Shown in pieces: positions 17,001 through 24,248 of a stretch of 64,000 bases of DNA (position 1 is the first letter of the stretch; each line of letters begins with the position of its first letter). Where the stretch lies: assembly GCF_017104965.1 (NCBI RefSeq), contig NZ_JAAGPR010000021.1, positions 1 through 64,000 of the forward strand. The letters run 5' to 3'. Made by a program: the position numbers and the translations under genes. Origin of the DNA: Paraburkholderia sp. Ac-20340. Lineage in GTDB: Bacteria > Pseudomonadota > Gammaproteobacteria > Burkholderiales > Burkholderiaceae. The notes beneath the pieces were generated by a model, which was not told the DNA's origin, searched no databases, and saw only the letters and a program-made list of their open reading frames with translations.

Positions 17001-18951
17001 CATCGTTCTCGATGCGCGCGGTCCAGACCGCTTCGAATGCATCTTCGAAAAGATCTTTGACGCGCTCGATATCGAATTCGGTATCGTCGGCCAGTTCAAG
17101 GCCGAAATCATGGACCCAGGCGGGCTGGCAACCCGGCACCTGAATCACATAAGGACGTTCTTCGTCCACGCGCACGCCCAGATGTTCGAGCATCGGCAGA
17201 CTGCGCGAAAGCGCGATGGCATCGCCCGCGCAGTAGACCTTGAAGCGGAATGCGCGCGGCCCCGCCTCGATCGGTCGATACAGATTCATCGCAATGCGGC
17301 GCGTGCCCTGCACACGCTCGATCAGTTCGATATCGCGCACCGCCGTGCGGGCGGGATAATCGTCGCGATAGCCTGCGGGGAAAGAGTCGGCGTAACGGTG
17401 CAGCAGGCGCGTGCCCTGCTCTTCGCCAAACGCGTCGAGCAAGGCATCGGCGAGATCGTCCTGCCAGCGCCGCGTCACCTGCACGAGCCGCGCTTCCAGT
17501 TCGCGCGTGTCCACCTCCGGCATTGCGCCCGATTTGATATGGACGACGAAATGAATGCGAGCGAGCGTCGACTCCGAAAGCAACGGTGTGAATTCGACCG
17601 ATTCGCCGTTGAATGCCGCTTTCAGCAACTGGGCGATACGCTGGCGCAAGTCGGTGTTGTACTTGTCGCGCGCCACGTACACGAGACAGGAGACGAAACG
17701 GCCAAAGCGGTCGCGCCGCACGAACAGGCGTGTGCGCTGATGTTCCTGCAAACGCAGCACGCCTAGCGCGATGTCATAGAGTTCGTCTTCGTCAGCCTGA
17801 AAGAGTTCGTCGCGCGGCCAGGTTTCCAGCACCGTGACCAGCGATTTACCCAGATGGCCTTTGGGCAGAAACCCCGCGCGCCTCACGATGTTTGCGCATT
17901 TGCGGCGTACGATCGGGATCTCGTTGATCGAGTCCATGTAGACGGTCGAAGTGTAAAGGCCGACGAAGCGGCGCTCGCCGCACACCTGTCCGTCCGGGCC
18001 AACCAGTTTGATGCCCACGTAGTCGAGATAACCGGGCCGATGCACCGTTGCGCGCGAATTCGCCTTGGTGAGAAAGATCGGCCAGGCGCCCGAGACGACT
18101 TCGCTCGCGGCAGGCGGCAGCGGCGTGACATCGGGCACGCCAGGCGCGCGCAAAGCTTCGCGCAGAATGCCCAGCCCCGAACCTTCCACGCCGCGCAAAC
18201 CGAAGCCGCCGTCGTGCGCGACCAGCGCATAGTCGCGCTGGCCGAGGAAGGTGAAATGATCGGCCACCATCCATTCGAGGAAGGCGCGGGATTCGATATC
18301 TTCGGCGCTGCTTTCACGCGCCTTCATCGTCTTGATGGTTTCGTGCGCGACTTCGACAATCTTCGGCCAGTCTTCGACGGACGCGCGCACGTCGCCTAGC
18401 ACCTTGGCGATATCGCGGCGCAATTCGTCGAGCTTTGCTGCGTCGCCGCATCGATCGACTTCGAAGTGGATGAACGAGGCGAGTTGCGATTGCGCGTCGT
18501 CCGCGCCGGCACCGCCGACGTCCACGCGCGCAATGCCGCCGTCCTGGCCGCGCCAGATGCGAAACACCGGATGCATCGCCGAATGCAGCGCGAGTCCGAG
18601 TTTATTGACCGCCATCGATACCGAATCGACGAGAAACGGCATGTCGTCGTTGACGATCTCGATGACGGTGTGGTCCGAATGCCAGCCGTGCTGTTCGAGG
18701 ATCGGGTTATAGACCCGCATTCGCTCGGTGCCCGGCACGAAGCGCTGAGCGGTCTGCCAGTGCGCCATGGCGGCGCCGTAGAGATCGGCGATCGAGCGGC
18801 TGCGCAGGTCCTCGGCATCGACGAAATCGTAATAGTGCCGCAGGAAAGGCTCGACGATCTGGAAGGTCGATTCGGGCAAACGCGCACGCGCGAATTCCAC
18901 GAGATCGGAGAGCAGATGGGCGACGAAATCCTCGTTCCTCGCTTGAACCAT
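14089..18951 (-). CDS. gdhB: NAD-specific glutamate dehydrogenase, large (about 180 kDa) type
   Basis: A 1620-residue protein matching the large NAD-GDH family in length and layout. An N-terminal regulatory half (GLYTSTVYMDSINEIPIVRR, FVSCLVYVARDKYNTDLRQR) is followed by the catalytic domain. That domain has VARGGLRWSDRREDFRTEV, VPVGSKGGFVVKN (substrate lysine region), GVGDMSGDVFGNGMLLS (nucleotide-binding region) and EGGNLGVTQFGRIEFA, then a long helical C terminus. It deaminates glutamate to 2-oxoglutarate and ammonia with NAD. A GGAGAC site precedes ATG 18951. Transcribed alone; the upstream region has repeated TCTCCGGTGTTCT elements. Confidence 0.96.
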   Translation of the reverse strand: MVQARNEDFVAHLLSDLVEFARARLPESTFQIVEPFLRHYYDFVDAEDLRSRSIADLYGAAMAHWQTAQRFVPGTERMRVYNPILEQHGWHSDHTVIEIVNDDMPFLVDSVSMAVNKLGLALHSAMHPVFRIWRGQDGGIARVDVGGAGADDAQSQLASFIHFEVDRCGDAAKLDELRRDIAKVLGDVRASVEDWPKIVEVAHETIKTMKARESSAEDIESRAFLEWMVADHFTFLGQRDYALVAHDGGFGLRGVEGSGLGILREALRAPGVPDVTPLPPAASEVVSGAWPIFLTKANSRATVHRPGYLDYVGIKLVGPDGQVCGERRFVGLYTSTVYMDSINEIPIVRRKCANIVRRAGFLPKGHLGKSLVTVLETWPRDELFQADEDELYDIALGVLRLQEHQRTRLFVRRDRFGRFVSCLVYVARDKYNTDLRQRIAQLLKAAFNGESVEFTPLLSESTLARIHFVVHIKSGAMPEVDTRELEARLVQVTRRWQDDLADALLDAFGEEQGTRLLHRYADSFPAGYRDDYPARTAVRDIELIERVQGTRRIAMNLYRPIEAGPRAFRFKVYCAGDAIALSRSLPMLEHLGVRVDEERPYVIQVPGCQPAWVHDFGLELADDTEFDIERVKDLFEDAFEAVWTARIENDDFNRLVLRAYLNAREVTILRAYAKYLRQVGSTFSDAYIERALTGNPAIARQLVELFLIRFDPRAGDGTVVTDARTARMEQALKAIDAALDQVPNLDEDRILRQFLGVIKATQRTNYFRRDAEGVPLPSLSFKFDPSKVPGLPEPKPMFEIWVYSPRVEGVHLRGGRVARGGLRWSDRREDFRTEVLGLMKAQMVKNVVIVPVGSKGGFVVKNPPPITDREAWMREGIGCYQTFLRGLLDLTDNLVNNAIVPPPDVVRHDPDDPYLVVAADKGTATFSDYANAISQEYGFWLDDAFASGGSVGYDHKKMAITARGAWESVKRHFREMGVDTQASDFTVVGVGDMSGDVFGNGMLLSPHIKLVAAFDHRHIFLDPNPDTAVSFAERSRLFALERSSWADYDPATISAGGGVFARTVKTIPLSQAVQAVLGIDAAALTPSELIRAILQAPVDLLYNGGIGTYIKAAHETNAQVGDRANDAVRVNGADLRCKVVGEGGNLGVTQFGRIEFAQNGGRINTDAIDNSAGVDCSDHEVNIKILLGLVVVDGEMTTKQRNTLLAEMTDEVGLLVLRDNYYQTQALSIAGRYSAELLDAETRLMRWLERAGRLNRVIEFLPTDEEVAERQAAKLGLTSPERAVLLAYSKMWLYDALLDSDVPEDPLVAAMLIDYFPQPLQQRFSAPMLRHPLRREILATHLTNALVNRVGCAFVHRLMEETDARPGEIVRACIMARDVFDLDQIWRDIDALDNRVPDDVQASMFVDVARLLERAALWFLRHLQAGAVDEVGVNTLLARCRDAAQRLAPQLPTLLPACDLEALSARQAALVNAGVESALAVRVASGELSVALLDIADVAAACERPLEWVASVYFALGTRLNYSWISERAAALPTPTHWDTMARAAALAEVGRLKRALTMSVLADAPANADAQALVDAWCGQHEAALERYAHLLAELRATSGVSISVLLVIVRAMALLERP

Positions 18952-19320
18952 GACGGGTCTCCGGTGTTCTACTGAATTATCCGGAAGTGCCTGTCAACAC
19001 AGGCTTTCCCCGCATCTGGTTCCCCGGGGTTCTCCGGTGTTCTCCAGCAAAGATCTGGAAAGTCTCTGGAGAATTTACCTTAGCATAGACGCCCGGAACT
19101 GGAGTCCAACATGTTTTCGAGTTGTCGGGCGAAGCTCAGGCCAGCGAGCACGCCGCGCGCGCTAGCGTAGAGCGCGGGTTGTGCCTGTTCGTTAGGCTGG
19201 CCGCTGTAAAAGCTGAAATCAGCTATGGATGTTTGTGAACAAATAGCGCTCTTTGCGCCGCGCTTGGTGTATACGTTCGGATCGTCTGGTGCGTGAATTA
19301 GCGCGAATCAATTCGCACAA
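18952..19320. other. Gene-free region upstream of gdhB with short repeats
   Basis: No gene is supported in this 369-base stretch. The 13-base sequence TCTCCGGTGTTCT occurs twice (18958-18970 and 19031-19043). TTCTCCAG (19040-19047) and CTGGAGAA (19066-19073) form an inverted repeat. AGCTGA-AA-TCAGCT at 19211-19224 is a perfect palindrome. These are possible regulatory elements for gdhB. The right half is lower in GC and continues into the DUF1493/STM2901 islet. Confidence 0.5.
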
Positions 19321-19689
19321 TCAATTACGCCGACTCGCGGCTTCAATTTCTGCGGTATCCCATTCTCCGCGCCGCATTGCTTCAGCCAGCATCCCCAAAG
19401 TAATTGGAACAAGCGGCGCGTCGCGGAATTTTCTGGAGAAAATCCCCGCGACTGCGCGAATGATGTCCAGCGAATCGGCGCCGAAATATCGGTCATACGG
19501 AAAACCATTTGGCGCGTGAATGTTGAACTTCTCCGCCCATTTATCTATGAACTCAACGGCATCCACGCCGGTAAGCCGCAAATCCTCTTCAATCCGTGAT
19601 TCTGGTTTTATTTCAAGGCGTCCGAAAAGCGGTCGTCCGAGTTCTTCACGCGCAAAAGCCTCAAGCGCTTCCCAAGTCTGGTCTGTCAT
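19321..19689 (-). CDS. DUF1493 family protein (acyl-carrier-protein-like)
   Basis: A 122-residue acidic protein matching DUF1493, small proteins known mainly from enterobacteria and of unknown function. The core ESRIEEDLRLTGVDAVEFI (30-48), then WAEKF and FPYDRYFGADSLD (63-75), reads like an acyl carrier protein. EEDL...GVDA sits where ACPs carry the DSL phosphopantetheine site, but the serine position is Ala44. A literal GADSLD (Ser73) occurs later. Start ATG 19689; the upstream gene ends one base away at 19691, so translation is probably coupled. Codon use is more AT-rich than in flanking genes. It pairs with the STM2901-like membrane protein. Confidence 0.78.
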   Translation of the reverse strand: MTDQTWEALEAFAREELGRPLFGRLEIKPESRIEEDLRLTGVDAVEFIDKWAEKFNIHAPNGFPYDRYFGADSLDIIRAVAGIFSRKFRDAPLVPITLGMLAEAMRRGEWDTAEIEAASRRN

Positions 19690-19690
19690 A

Positions 19691-20122
19691 TTAAAGAACC
19701 CGGTCTTCTGGCTTCGCCATGCGGTTGTACGCAAAAATCGTATTCCGCATGATCAGAAATGCGTCACAGCCAAGCATCACCGTCCCGACAAGGGGAATTG
19801 AACGACCCACGAATGCGCCCAGGCTGCGGGTCATTGAGATTCGCAGCCCTCCTGCGCCTGCTTTCACAATAGTCGGTAGCCGGATTGCGACTTTAAACGG
19901 CAGGAACTTGCGCGCGGCCATAGAGACGACCGATGTACCGGCGACAGAACCGGCAAGCTTGCCAGCAACCGGAACGTCGTTTTGTCCCAGGAGGATCGCT
20001 GCTGCAGCGCCTAGATCGTCCAAACCCAATTCTTCACGGGTTTTATCAAGTGCGATGTAAAAAAATAGTTCGCCAGCGCTGATATTTCGGTGTATGCCGT
20101 ATGAATATACGTTCGAGCTCAT
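19691..20122 (-). CDS. STM2901-like membrane protein
   Basis: A 143-residue protein that closely recalls Salmonella STM2901. It has N-terminal NISAGELFFYIALDKTREEL, then DDLGAAAAILLGQN (about 37-49), KLAGSVAGTSVVS, and a hydrophobic SLGAFVGRSIPLVGTVMLGCD near residues 105-123. A C-terminal NRMAKPEDRVL follows. One or two membrane-associated helices are likely. Function unknown. In enterobacteria, as I recall, members also sit beside a DUF1493 gene, and here the two are 1 base apart in the same order. ATG 20122 is preferred; a TTG at 20149 is in frame. Lower GC than the neighbours suggests acquisition by transfer. Confidence 0.75.
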   Translation of the reverse strand: MSSNVYSYGIHRNISAGELFFYIALDKTREELGLDDLGAAAAILLGQNDVPVAGKLAGSVAGTSVVSMAARKFLPFKVAIRLPTIVKAGAGGLRISMTRSLGAFVGRSIPLVGTVMLGCDAFLIMRNTIFAYNRMAKPEDRVL

Positions 20123-20314
20123 CAGGATTTTCGTTTCGAATATCTGCAATCACGGTTTGAAACGCCGCTACTTTACCGTAATGCTGTGACGAGTTCAAAA
20201 GGCACTAGCAACCGCGTATTGCATTACCCGAGGACGATTTGCCTCTCAGAGCGAGGATCGTCAGACGCGGGACGGACCTCTGGGCATGTCAATACGGGTC
20301 CCGCAATTCCTCCG

Positions 20315-20332
20315 AACGTTACGCTTAACGAT
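20315..20332. promoter_or_regulatory. Operator-like palindrome AACGTTA-N4-TAACGAT
   Basis: AACGTTA (20315-20321), four bases, then TAACGAT (20326-20332). It is nearly the same as the site at 22356-22373 and shares the TAACG/CGTTA half-site with 20491 and 23935. Its position about 240 bases before the LacI-family gene fits an auxiliary operator for looping. Confidence 0.5.
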
Positions 20333-20490
20333 CAGTAGAAGCCGCGCTCTCTCGAACAGTGTTAACCCTCAAATTCGCCGCAATTCCGCCTCAAATCCCC
20401 CTAAAACCCAACACGCCATGCGGCATCCGCACAACGCGGTTGCATCAGCAGCGGGCTCGCGCAAAGCCTTCTGCTAGAATCGATCGAACT

Positions 20491-20506
20491 GTAACGATAG
20501 CGTTAC
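20491..20506. promoter_or_regulatory. Operator-like palindrome GTAACG-N4-CGTTAC at lacI promoter
   Basis: GTAACGATAGCGTTAC has perfect 6-base arms. It starts 11 bases after TAGAAT (20475-20480), a likely -10, so it would cover the transcription start and give autorepression of the LacI-family gene that begins at 20557. Confidence 0.6.
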
Positions 20507-20556
20507 CAATAGCCGCTCTGGTCGCGCTGCACACTACTTCAAAACAAGTTCGTCGC

Positions 20557-21618
20557 ATGACCAAGCAAAATCCCACGCTGGCGGATGTTGCGCAACGGGC
20601 CGGCGTCTCGCAGATGACCGCTTCGCGCGCGCTCAACGGACGCCCCGGCGTCTCGCGCGAAACCCGCGATGAAGTGATGCGTATCGCCGCCGATATCGGC
20701 TATGTCGTCAATCGCACGGCGCAAAAGCTTTCGGGCGGGCGCAACGGCATTATCGGCATCATGACGCCCGCGCTCGATACCGAGTTCTCCAACGAACTCA
20801 TTCTGGGCGCGAGTCGCGCAGCGCGCGCGGCCGGTTGCGAAGTGCTGGTGTACACCGTCTCGGACGACACGCACTCGCACCAGGAACTCATCAAGCTCGT
20901 GCGGCAATTCTCGGACGGTCTGCTGGTGATCCTGCCGCGCGAAACGCTGGGGCTCGATGCTCTCGCCGCCGCTCACGTGCCCGTAGTCGTCATCGATCAA
21001 CGCGGTACGCTCAATCGTTTTCCGTCGGTATCGGTCGATAACTACGGCGGCGCCTGTATGGCCGTCGAGCATCTGATCGCGCTCGGTCACACGCGCATTG
21101 CGTTTCTGGGCGGCGACGAGTCGATCGAAGGGCTACGCGACCGCCAACGCGGCTATCACGACACGCTCGCGCGCCATGGCCTCGCACGCGACGCGGCGCT
21201 GGCCGTGAGTAGCGATCCTTCGAAGACGACGGTGTTCGAAGCCGCTTCGGGCTTGCTCAAACTGCCCGATCCGCCCAGCGCGATTTTCGCGGCCAATGAT
21301 CAGAGCGCATTCGGAGCGATTGCCGCGGTGCGCGAAGCAGGCCTGCGCGTTCCCGACGATATCTCCGTGGTGGGCTTCGACGATATTCCCATGTCCGCGC
21401 AGTTTCATCCCGCGCTGACGACCGTTCGCCAGCCGTTTCAGCAGATGTCGAGTTCCGCGGTGAATGCCCTGCTCGCGCAGATCGCCGGGAATGATGCGGT
21501 GGCGCAGCGCACGACTTTTCCTGCGGAACTGGTCGTGCGGCACAGCACGGCGCCAGCACCGCAGCGTGCGAACGAGGCACCCGCACGCAAAAGCAGCCGC
21601 GCCCGCGTCAAAGCTTGA
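20557..21618 (+). CDS. LacI-family transcriptional regulator
   Basis: A 353-residue repressor. The N-terminal helix-turn-helix is TLADVAQRAGVSQMTASRALNG, followed by the hinge VNRTAQKLSGGRNG. The periplasmic-binding-like ligand domain contains DGLLVILPRE, GHTRIAFLGG, PSAIFAANDQSAFGA and VPDDISVVGFDDIPMS. Most LacI relatives sense sugars or related small molecules. Start MTKQNP at ATG 20557; the frame stays open upstream but has no domain there. Operator-like palindromes precede this gene, the VapBC pair and the porin at 22604-23743, so it probably regulates itself and that porin. Confidence 0.92.
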   Translation: MTKQNPTLADVAQRAGVSQMTASRALNGRPGVSRETRDEVMRIAADIGYVVNRTAQKLSGGRNGIIGIMTPALDTEFSNELILGASRAARAAGCEVLVYTVSDDTHSHQELIKLVRQFSDGLLVILPRETLGLDALAAAHVPVVVIDQRGTLNRFPSVSVDNYGGACMAVEHLIALGHTRIAFLGGDESIEGLRDRQRGYHDTLARHGLARDAALAVSSDPSKTTVFEAASGLLKLPDPPSAIFAANDQSAFGAIAAVREAGLRVPDDISVVGFDDIPMSAQFHPALTTVRQPFQQMSSSAVNALLAQIAGNDAVAQRTTFPAELVVRHSTAPAPQRANEAPARKSSRARVKA

Positions 21619-21651
21619 AAAGGATAACGAAGTAATTTTCTGGCGGGCAAA

Positions 21652-22041
21652 TTACCAGATCGTATCGATATGCGTGAGCGCGCGGACGCTGGCGTCGGGT
21701 GTGACGAGCGGCACGCCCAGCGTGCGCGCCGTGGCGACAACAAGACGCTGCGGCATCGGTAATTGCGCGGACATCGTCGTCGCGCGCACGGCAATCGCCG
21801 TATCCACCGGCACCATCCGCACGCCTTCGAGCGAAGCCAGCGTGGCCAGCCAGCGCCGCGTATCCATCGACAGCGCAAGCCGCCCGCTCTCCACGAATTG
21901 CGCGACTTCCAGCAGGCTGATGGCCGAAATCAGCACTTCCGATTCTTCGAGCGCACTTTCTATGGCGGCGCGCGCGGGCTCGCTCAGCGCTTGATCGCCG
22001 CGCAGCCAGTAGACCAGCGCACAAGTGTCCAGGGCAACCAT
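21652..22041 (-). CDS. VapC-like PIN-domain toxin, one acidic residue replaced
   Basis: A 129-residue PIN-domain protein, the ribonuclease half of a VapBC-type toxin-antitoxin pair. The first acidic residue is Asp5 (VALDTCALV), the second Glu45 (ISLLEVAQ), and a late Asp116 (VTPDASV) is present. In the segment that normally reads D-R-x-I-x-A-T-A the sequence is PQRLVVATA, so Gln98 stands where the third acidic ligand is expected. The toxin may therefore be weakened or use another residue. It follows the antitoxin gene by 9 bases. Convergent with the LacI-family gene (33 bases apart). Confidence 0.85.
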   Translation of the reverse strand: MVALDTCALVYWLRGDQALSEPARAAIESALEESEVLISAISLLEVAQFVESGRLALSMDTRRWLATLASLEGVRMVPVDTAIAVRATTMSAQLPMPQRLVVATARTLGVPLVTPDASVRALTHIDTIW

Positions 22042-22050
22042 CTTCGCGTG

Positions 22051-22281
22051 CTATTTGTGGCTGGCAACGACGGCTTCATCGCCCGTGCCTTCGATATCGC
22101 AATACACGATAGATGCACGCAGCGAATCGAGCGGACTTTTGCGTTTCGCCCGATAAGGCCGGATTTCGATGGTCGGCTGGCCGCGGTCGGTCACGACCAC
22201 GCTCTCGCCCAGCAACTCGACCTGACGGAACAGTTCGCAGGCCTTGGCCTTGAACATCGCTTTGGACACACGCTTTTCCAT
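22051..22281 (-). CDS. Phd/YefM-type antitoxin
   Basis: A 76-residue protein with the Phd/YefM layout. MEKRVSKAMFKAKACELFRQ (DNA-binding N terminus) is followed by VELLGESVVVTDRGQPTIEIRPY, the family signature, then a C-terminal tail that would wrap the toxin (SPLDSLRASIVYCDIEG). It normally neutralises the PIN toxin and represses the pair. It is transcribed first, with VapC 9 bases downstream. An AACGTTA-N4-TAACGTT palindrome lies about 75 bases before the start. Confidence 0.87.
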   Translation of the reverse strand: MEKRVSKAMFKAKACELFRQVELLGESVVVTDRGQPTIEIRPYRAKRKSPLDSLRASIVYCDIEGTGDEAVVASHK

Positions 22282-22355
22282 TGAAGGCTCTCCACCTTGC
22301 CGGCGCGCTTAATTATGGTTTTATGCGAGGTCAGCACGATCCGTCGCGCGCCTTG

Positions 22356-22373
22356 AACGTTATCGCTAACGTT
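22356..22373. promoter_or_regulatory. Operator-like palindrome AACGTTA-N4-TAACGTT upstream of vapBC
   Basis: AACGTTATCGCTAACGTT has perfect 7-base arms. It lies about 75 bases before the antitoxin start and about 230 bases after the porin stop. The CGCTAACGTT core is shared with 23935-23950, and with the reverse complement of 20491-20506 with one change, so it is probably a binding site of the LacI-family regulator. Confidence 0.6.
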
Positions 22374-22447
22374 CTCAAGATAGCATGCGAAAGCGTTGCG
22401 CTTCAATAGCGCCCGGACCTGGGTATTCCCGATGCCAAAGGCGCGAG

Positions 22448-22498
22448 AAAAAAAGGGACGCCGGCGTGTCAGGGTGGAGGAGAAAGACCACGCCGGCG
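22448..22498 (-). terminator. Intrinsic terminator after porin (leftward)
   Basis: A perfect 10-bp stem (CGCCGGCGTG at 22459-22468 with CACGCCGGCG at 22489-22498) with a 20-base loop. Read leftwards it is followed, after four bases, by seven T (A at 22448-22454 on the given strand). It lies about 105 bases after the porin stop. Confidence 0.65.
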
Positions 22499-22603
22499 CG
22501 GCGCGGACCAATCGCATTGCATTGCGTTTCGGCCGCGCCTGTCCATGGGGACTGTCAGCTTGTTGCGAGGCATCTTCTGGCGATGCCATCTGTCCTGCCC
22601 GAA

Positions 22604-23743
22604 TCAGAACAGATGCATGACGCCTGCGAACACGCCGAATTGCCCCTGACCGTAGTTGGGATTGCCGTTCGCCGAAGAGCCGGTCGCCGGGTCGTAATCG
22701 TTATTGCCGTACGAGCCGTTGCCCAGATTGATATTCGACGTCGAGCTGTTGTGGACGTAACCCGCTTCCGTGTAAAGGAAGGTGCGCTTCGACAGGTTGT
22801 ACGTGCTGCCCAGCGTGTAAAGCGTGGCATTGCCGTTGCCGTGGTTCGCGTTGGCGTGGAAGACTGCTGCCGTGATCGCCGCCGCGGCGTTGATCTGCCA
22901 GGCCGCACCGATCCATTCGTGATCGACGGCGGTGGGTGCGGAAACGCCGTCCGGCTGCGAGGCGTCGGTGACGCCCACGCTCGCGTTGGTGGCGTTCGGC
23001 GCGCTCAGGTGCTGGTAGCCCGCGTAGAACTTGACTGGCCCGAATACGAGCGTGCCGCCCGCGAGGATCGAGCGCGAATGCTGGTACACGTCGTTGAAGG
23101 TGCCGTCCGCGCCGCGCACTTCGTCGTAGATCACGCGGAAGTCGCCGAGGCTGTACGAGTACACGGCTTCGATGCCGTCGGTGCGGCCCTGGCCCGTGGG
23201 CGTGGAAGCCGCATTCCATTTGGTGTTGTTGGTCAGCGCGTACTGGCCGCGCATCTGGAAGCCGTTCCAGCTTGGCGTCTGGTATTCGAAGCCGTTCGCG
23301 GCGCTGGCCCAGTTGCGGCCGCGCACGAGCGTGGCGATGGCGTAGCGCTGCATCAGTTGCGGGTCGGCGCCCCAGCTATCCTGCGAGATTTCGCCCGCGC
23401 CCAGATTACCCATCTTGAAGGTACCGTAGCGGTCGTTGTCGAAACCCACGATCGCGTGACGGCCGAACAATGCGCCGGCCGACTGGCCCGTCTGCGTATT
23501 CAATTGCCCTTCCAGCTTGAAGATGGCCTTGGTGCCGGCGCCCAGATCTTCCGAGCCTTCGAGCCCGAACCACGAGCAACCCCAATCGCCGCTTTCCGCG
23601 CTGACCAGATGCTTGTTGCCCGGCAGGCCGGTTTCATACTGGATGCCGTTGTCGATGCGGCCGTACAACGTGACCTGGCTTTGCGCGTGGGCGGCGGATG
23701 AGGCCGTGGCCAGCACGGCGAGGCCAATAAGCGTCCTTTTCAT
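22604..23743 (-). CDS. OmpC-type outer-membrane porin
   Basis: A 379-residue porin. The signal peptide is MKRTLIGLAVLATASSAAHA|Q, and the mature start is SQVTLYGRIDNGIQYETG. It has GLEGSEDLGAGTKAIFKLEG and LFGRHAIVGF near the first strands, LVRGRNWASAANGFEYQTP in the loop-3 region, a Gly/Asn/Ser-rich stretch near the end and a terminal Phe (VFAGVMHLF). Start at ATG 23743 with an AGGATA ribosome site. It is very similar in plan to the porin at 40145-41248. The promoter region carries the palindrome at 23935-23950, so the LacI-family regulator probably controls it, and the cargo is likely a sugar or polyol. Confidence 0.93.
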   Translation of the reverse strand: MKRTLIGLAVLATASSAAHAQSQVTLYGRIDNGIQYETGLPGNKHLVSAESGDWGCSWFGLEGSEDLGAGTKAIFKLEGQLNTQTGQSAGALFGRHAIVGFDNDRYGTFKMGNLGAGEISQDSWGADPQLMQRYAIATLVRGRNWASAANGFEYQTPSWNGFQMRGQYALTNNTKWNAASTPTGQGRTDGIEAVYSYSLGDFRVIYDEVRGADGTFNDVYQHSRSILAGGTLVFGPVKFYAGYQHLSAPNATNASVGVTDASQPDGVSAPTAVDHEWIGAAWQINAAAAITAAVFHANANHGNGNATLYTLGSTYNLSKRTFLYTEAGYVHNSSTSNINLGNGSYGNNDYDPATGSSANGNPNYGQGQFGVFAGVMHLF

Positions 23744-24248
23744 CAGGTATCCTATATTTTTTCGTCTGTCTCCAAACCACGTCCCGGCTTGGTGGGGCTT
23801 GCCGGCGCAGCAACCTGAAATGCCAGCGGGCACTTCGGGAGCCGATTATAAGAACGAGCGGCGCATGCAGGACGACGATCCGCGCCAGGGAAAATGCGGC
23901 CCGCTTCTAACGTTGTTTCCAGTCGGAAGTTGCGGTAACGCTAACGTTATGACTATCTGATGTGGTCAAACCGGGCGCTCAGCTTCATGTTTGTGTGGCG
24001 GAACCGGTCGCTCAGGCGGGTGACGGGACGAAATTGAGGGTTGTGCATCGCCTTGTATGGCGTAACCGTCCAGTCGGTCGGCAAAAACGGCGGCCAAACG
24101 GTGTTGCGTGGTGTCGCATATGCGCGACGGCCCGATCGGTATGAATTGGCATGAAGCGGCATGCCCCAGGTATGCAATATGCGGTGGGCATGCTATGACA
24201 AATCAAACGCCCATCGAAATCGTCAGGCAAAACGAAAGGAAACCTGGG
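23744..24248. other. Porin promoter region; no gene supported
   Basis: About 500 bases between the leftward porin and the rightward membrane protein. It contains the operator-like palindrome at 23935-23950 and an extra half-site CTAACGTTG at 23917-23925. The open frames across it look like chance. An in-frame ATG at 24195 could extend the following gene by 18 codons. Confidence 0.55.
23935..23950. promoter_or_regulatory. Operator-like palindrome upstream of porin
   Basis: GTAACGCTAACGTTAT contains TAACG-N4-CGTTA symmetry and lies about 190 bases before the porin start at 23743. A half-site CTAACGTTG follows at 23917-23925 towards the gene. It matches the site that overlaps the LacI-family promoter. 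Confidence 0.6.

Larger units (their letters stand above)
20123..20556. other. Intergenic region with operator-like palindromes upstream of lacI-type gene
   Basis: No gene is supported here. The stretch separates the DUF1493/STM2901 pair (leftward) from the LacI-family gene (rightward). It holds two operator-like sites, listed separately at 20315-20332 and 20491-20506, and a TAGAAT (20475-20480) that could be a -10. Confidence 0.55.
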
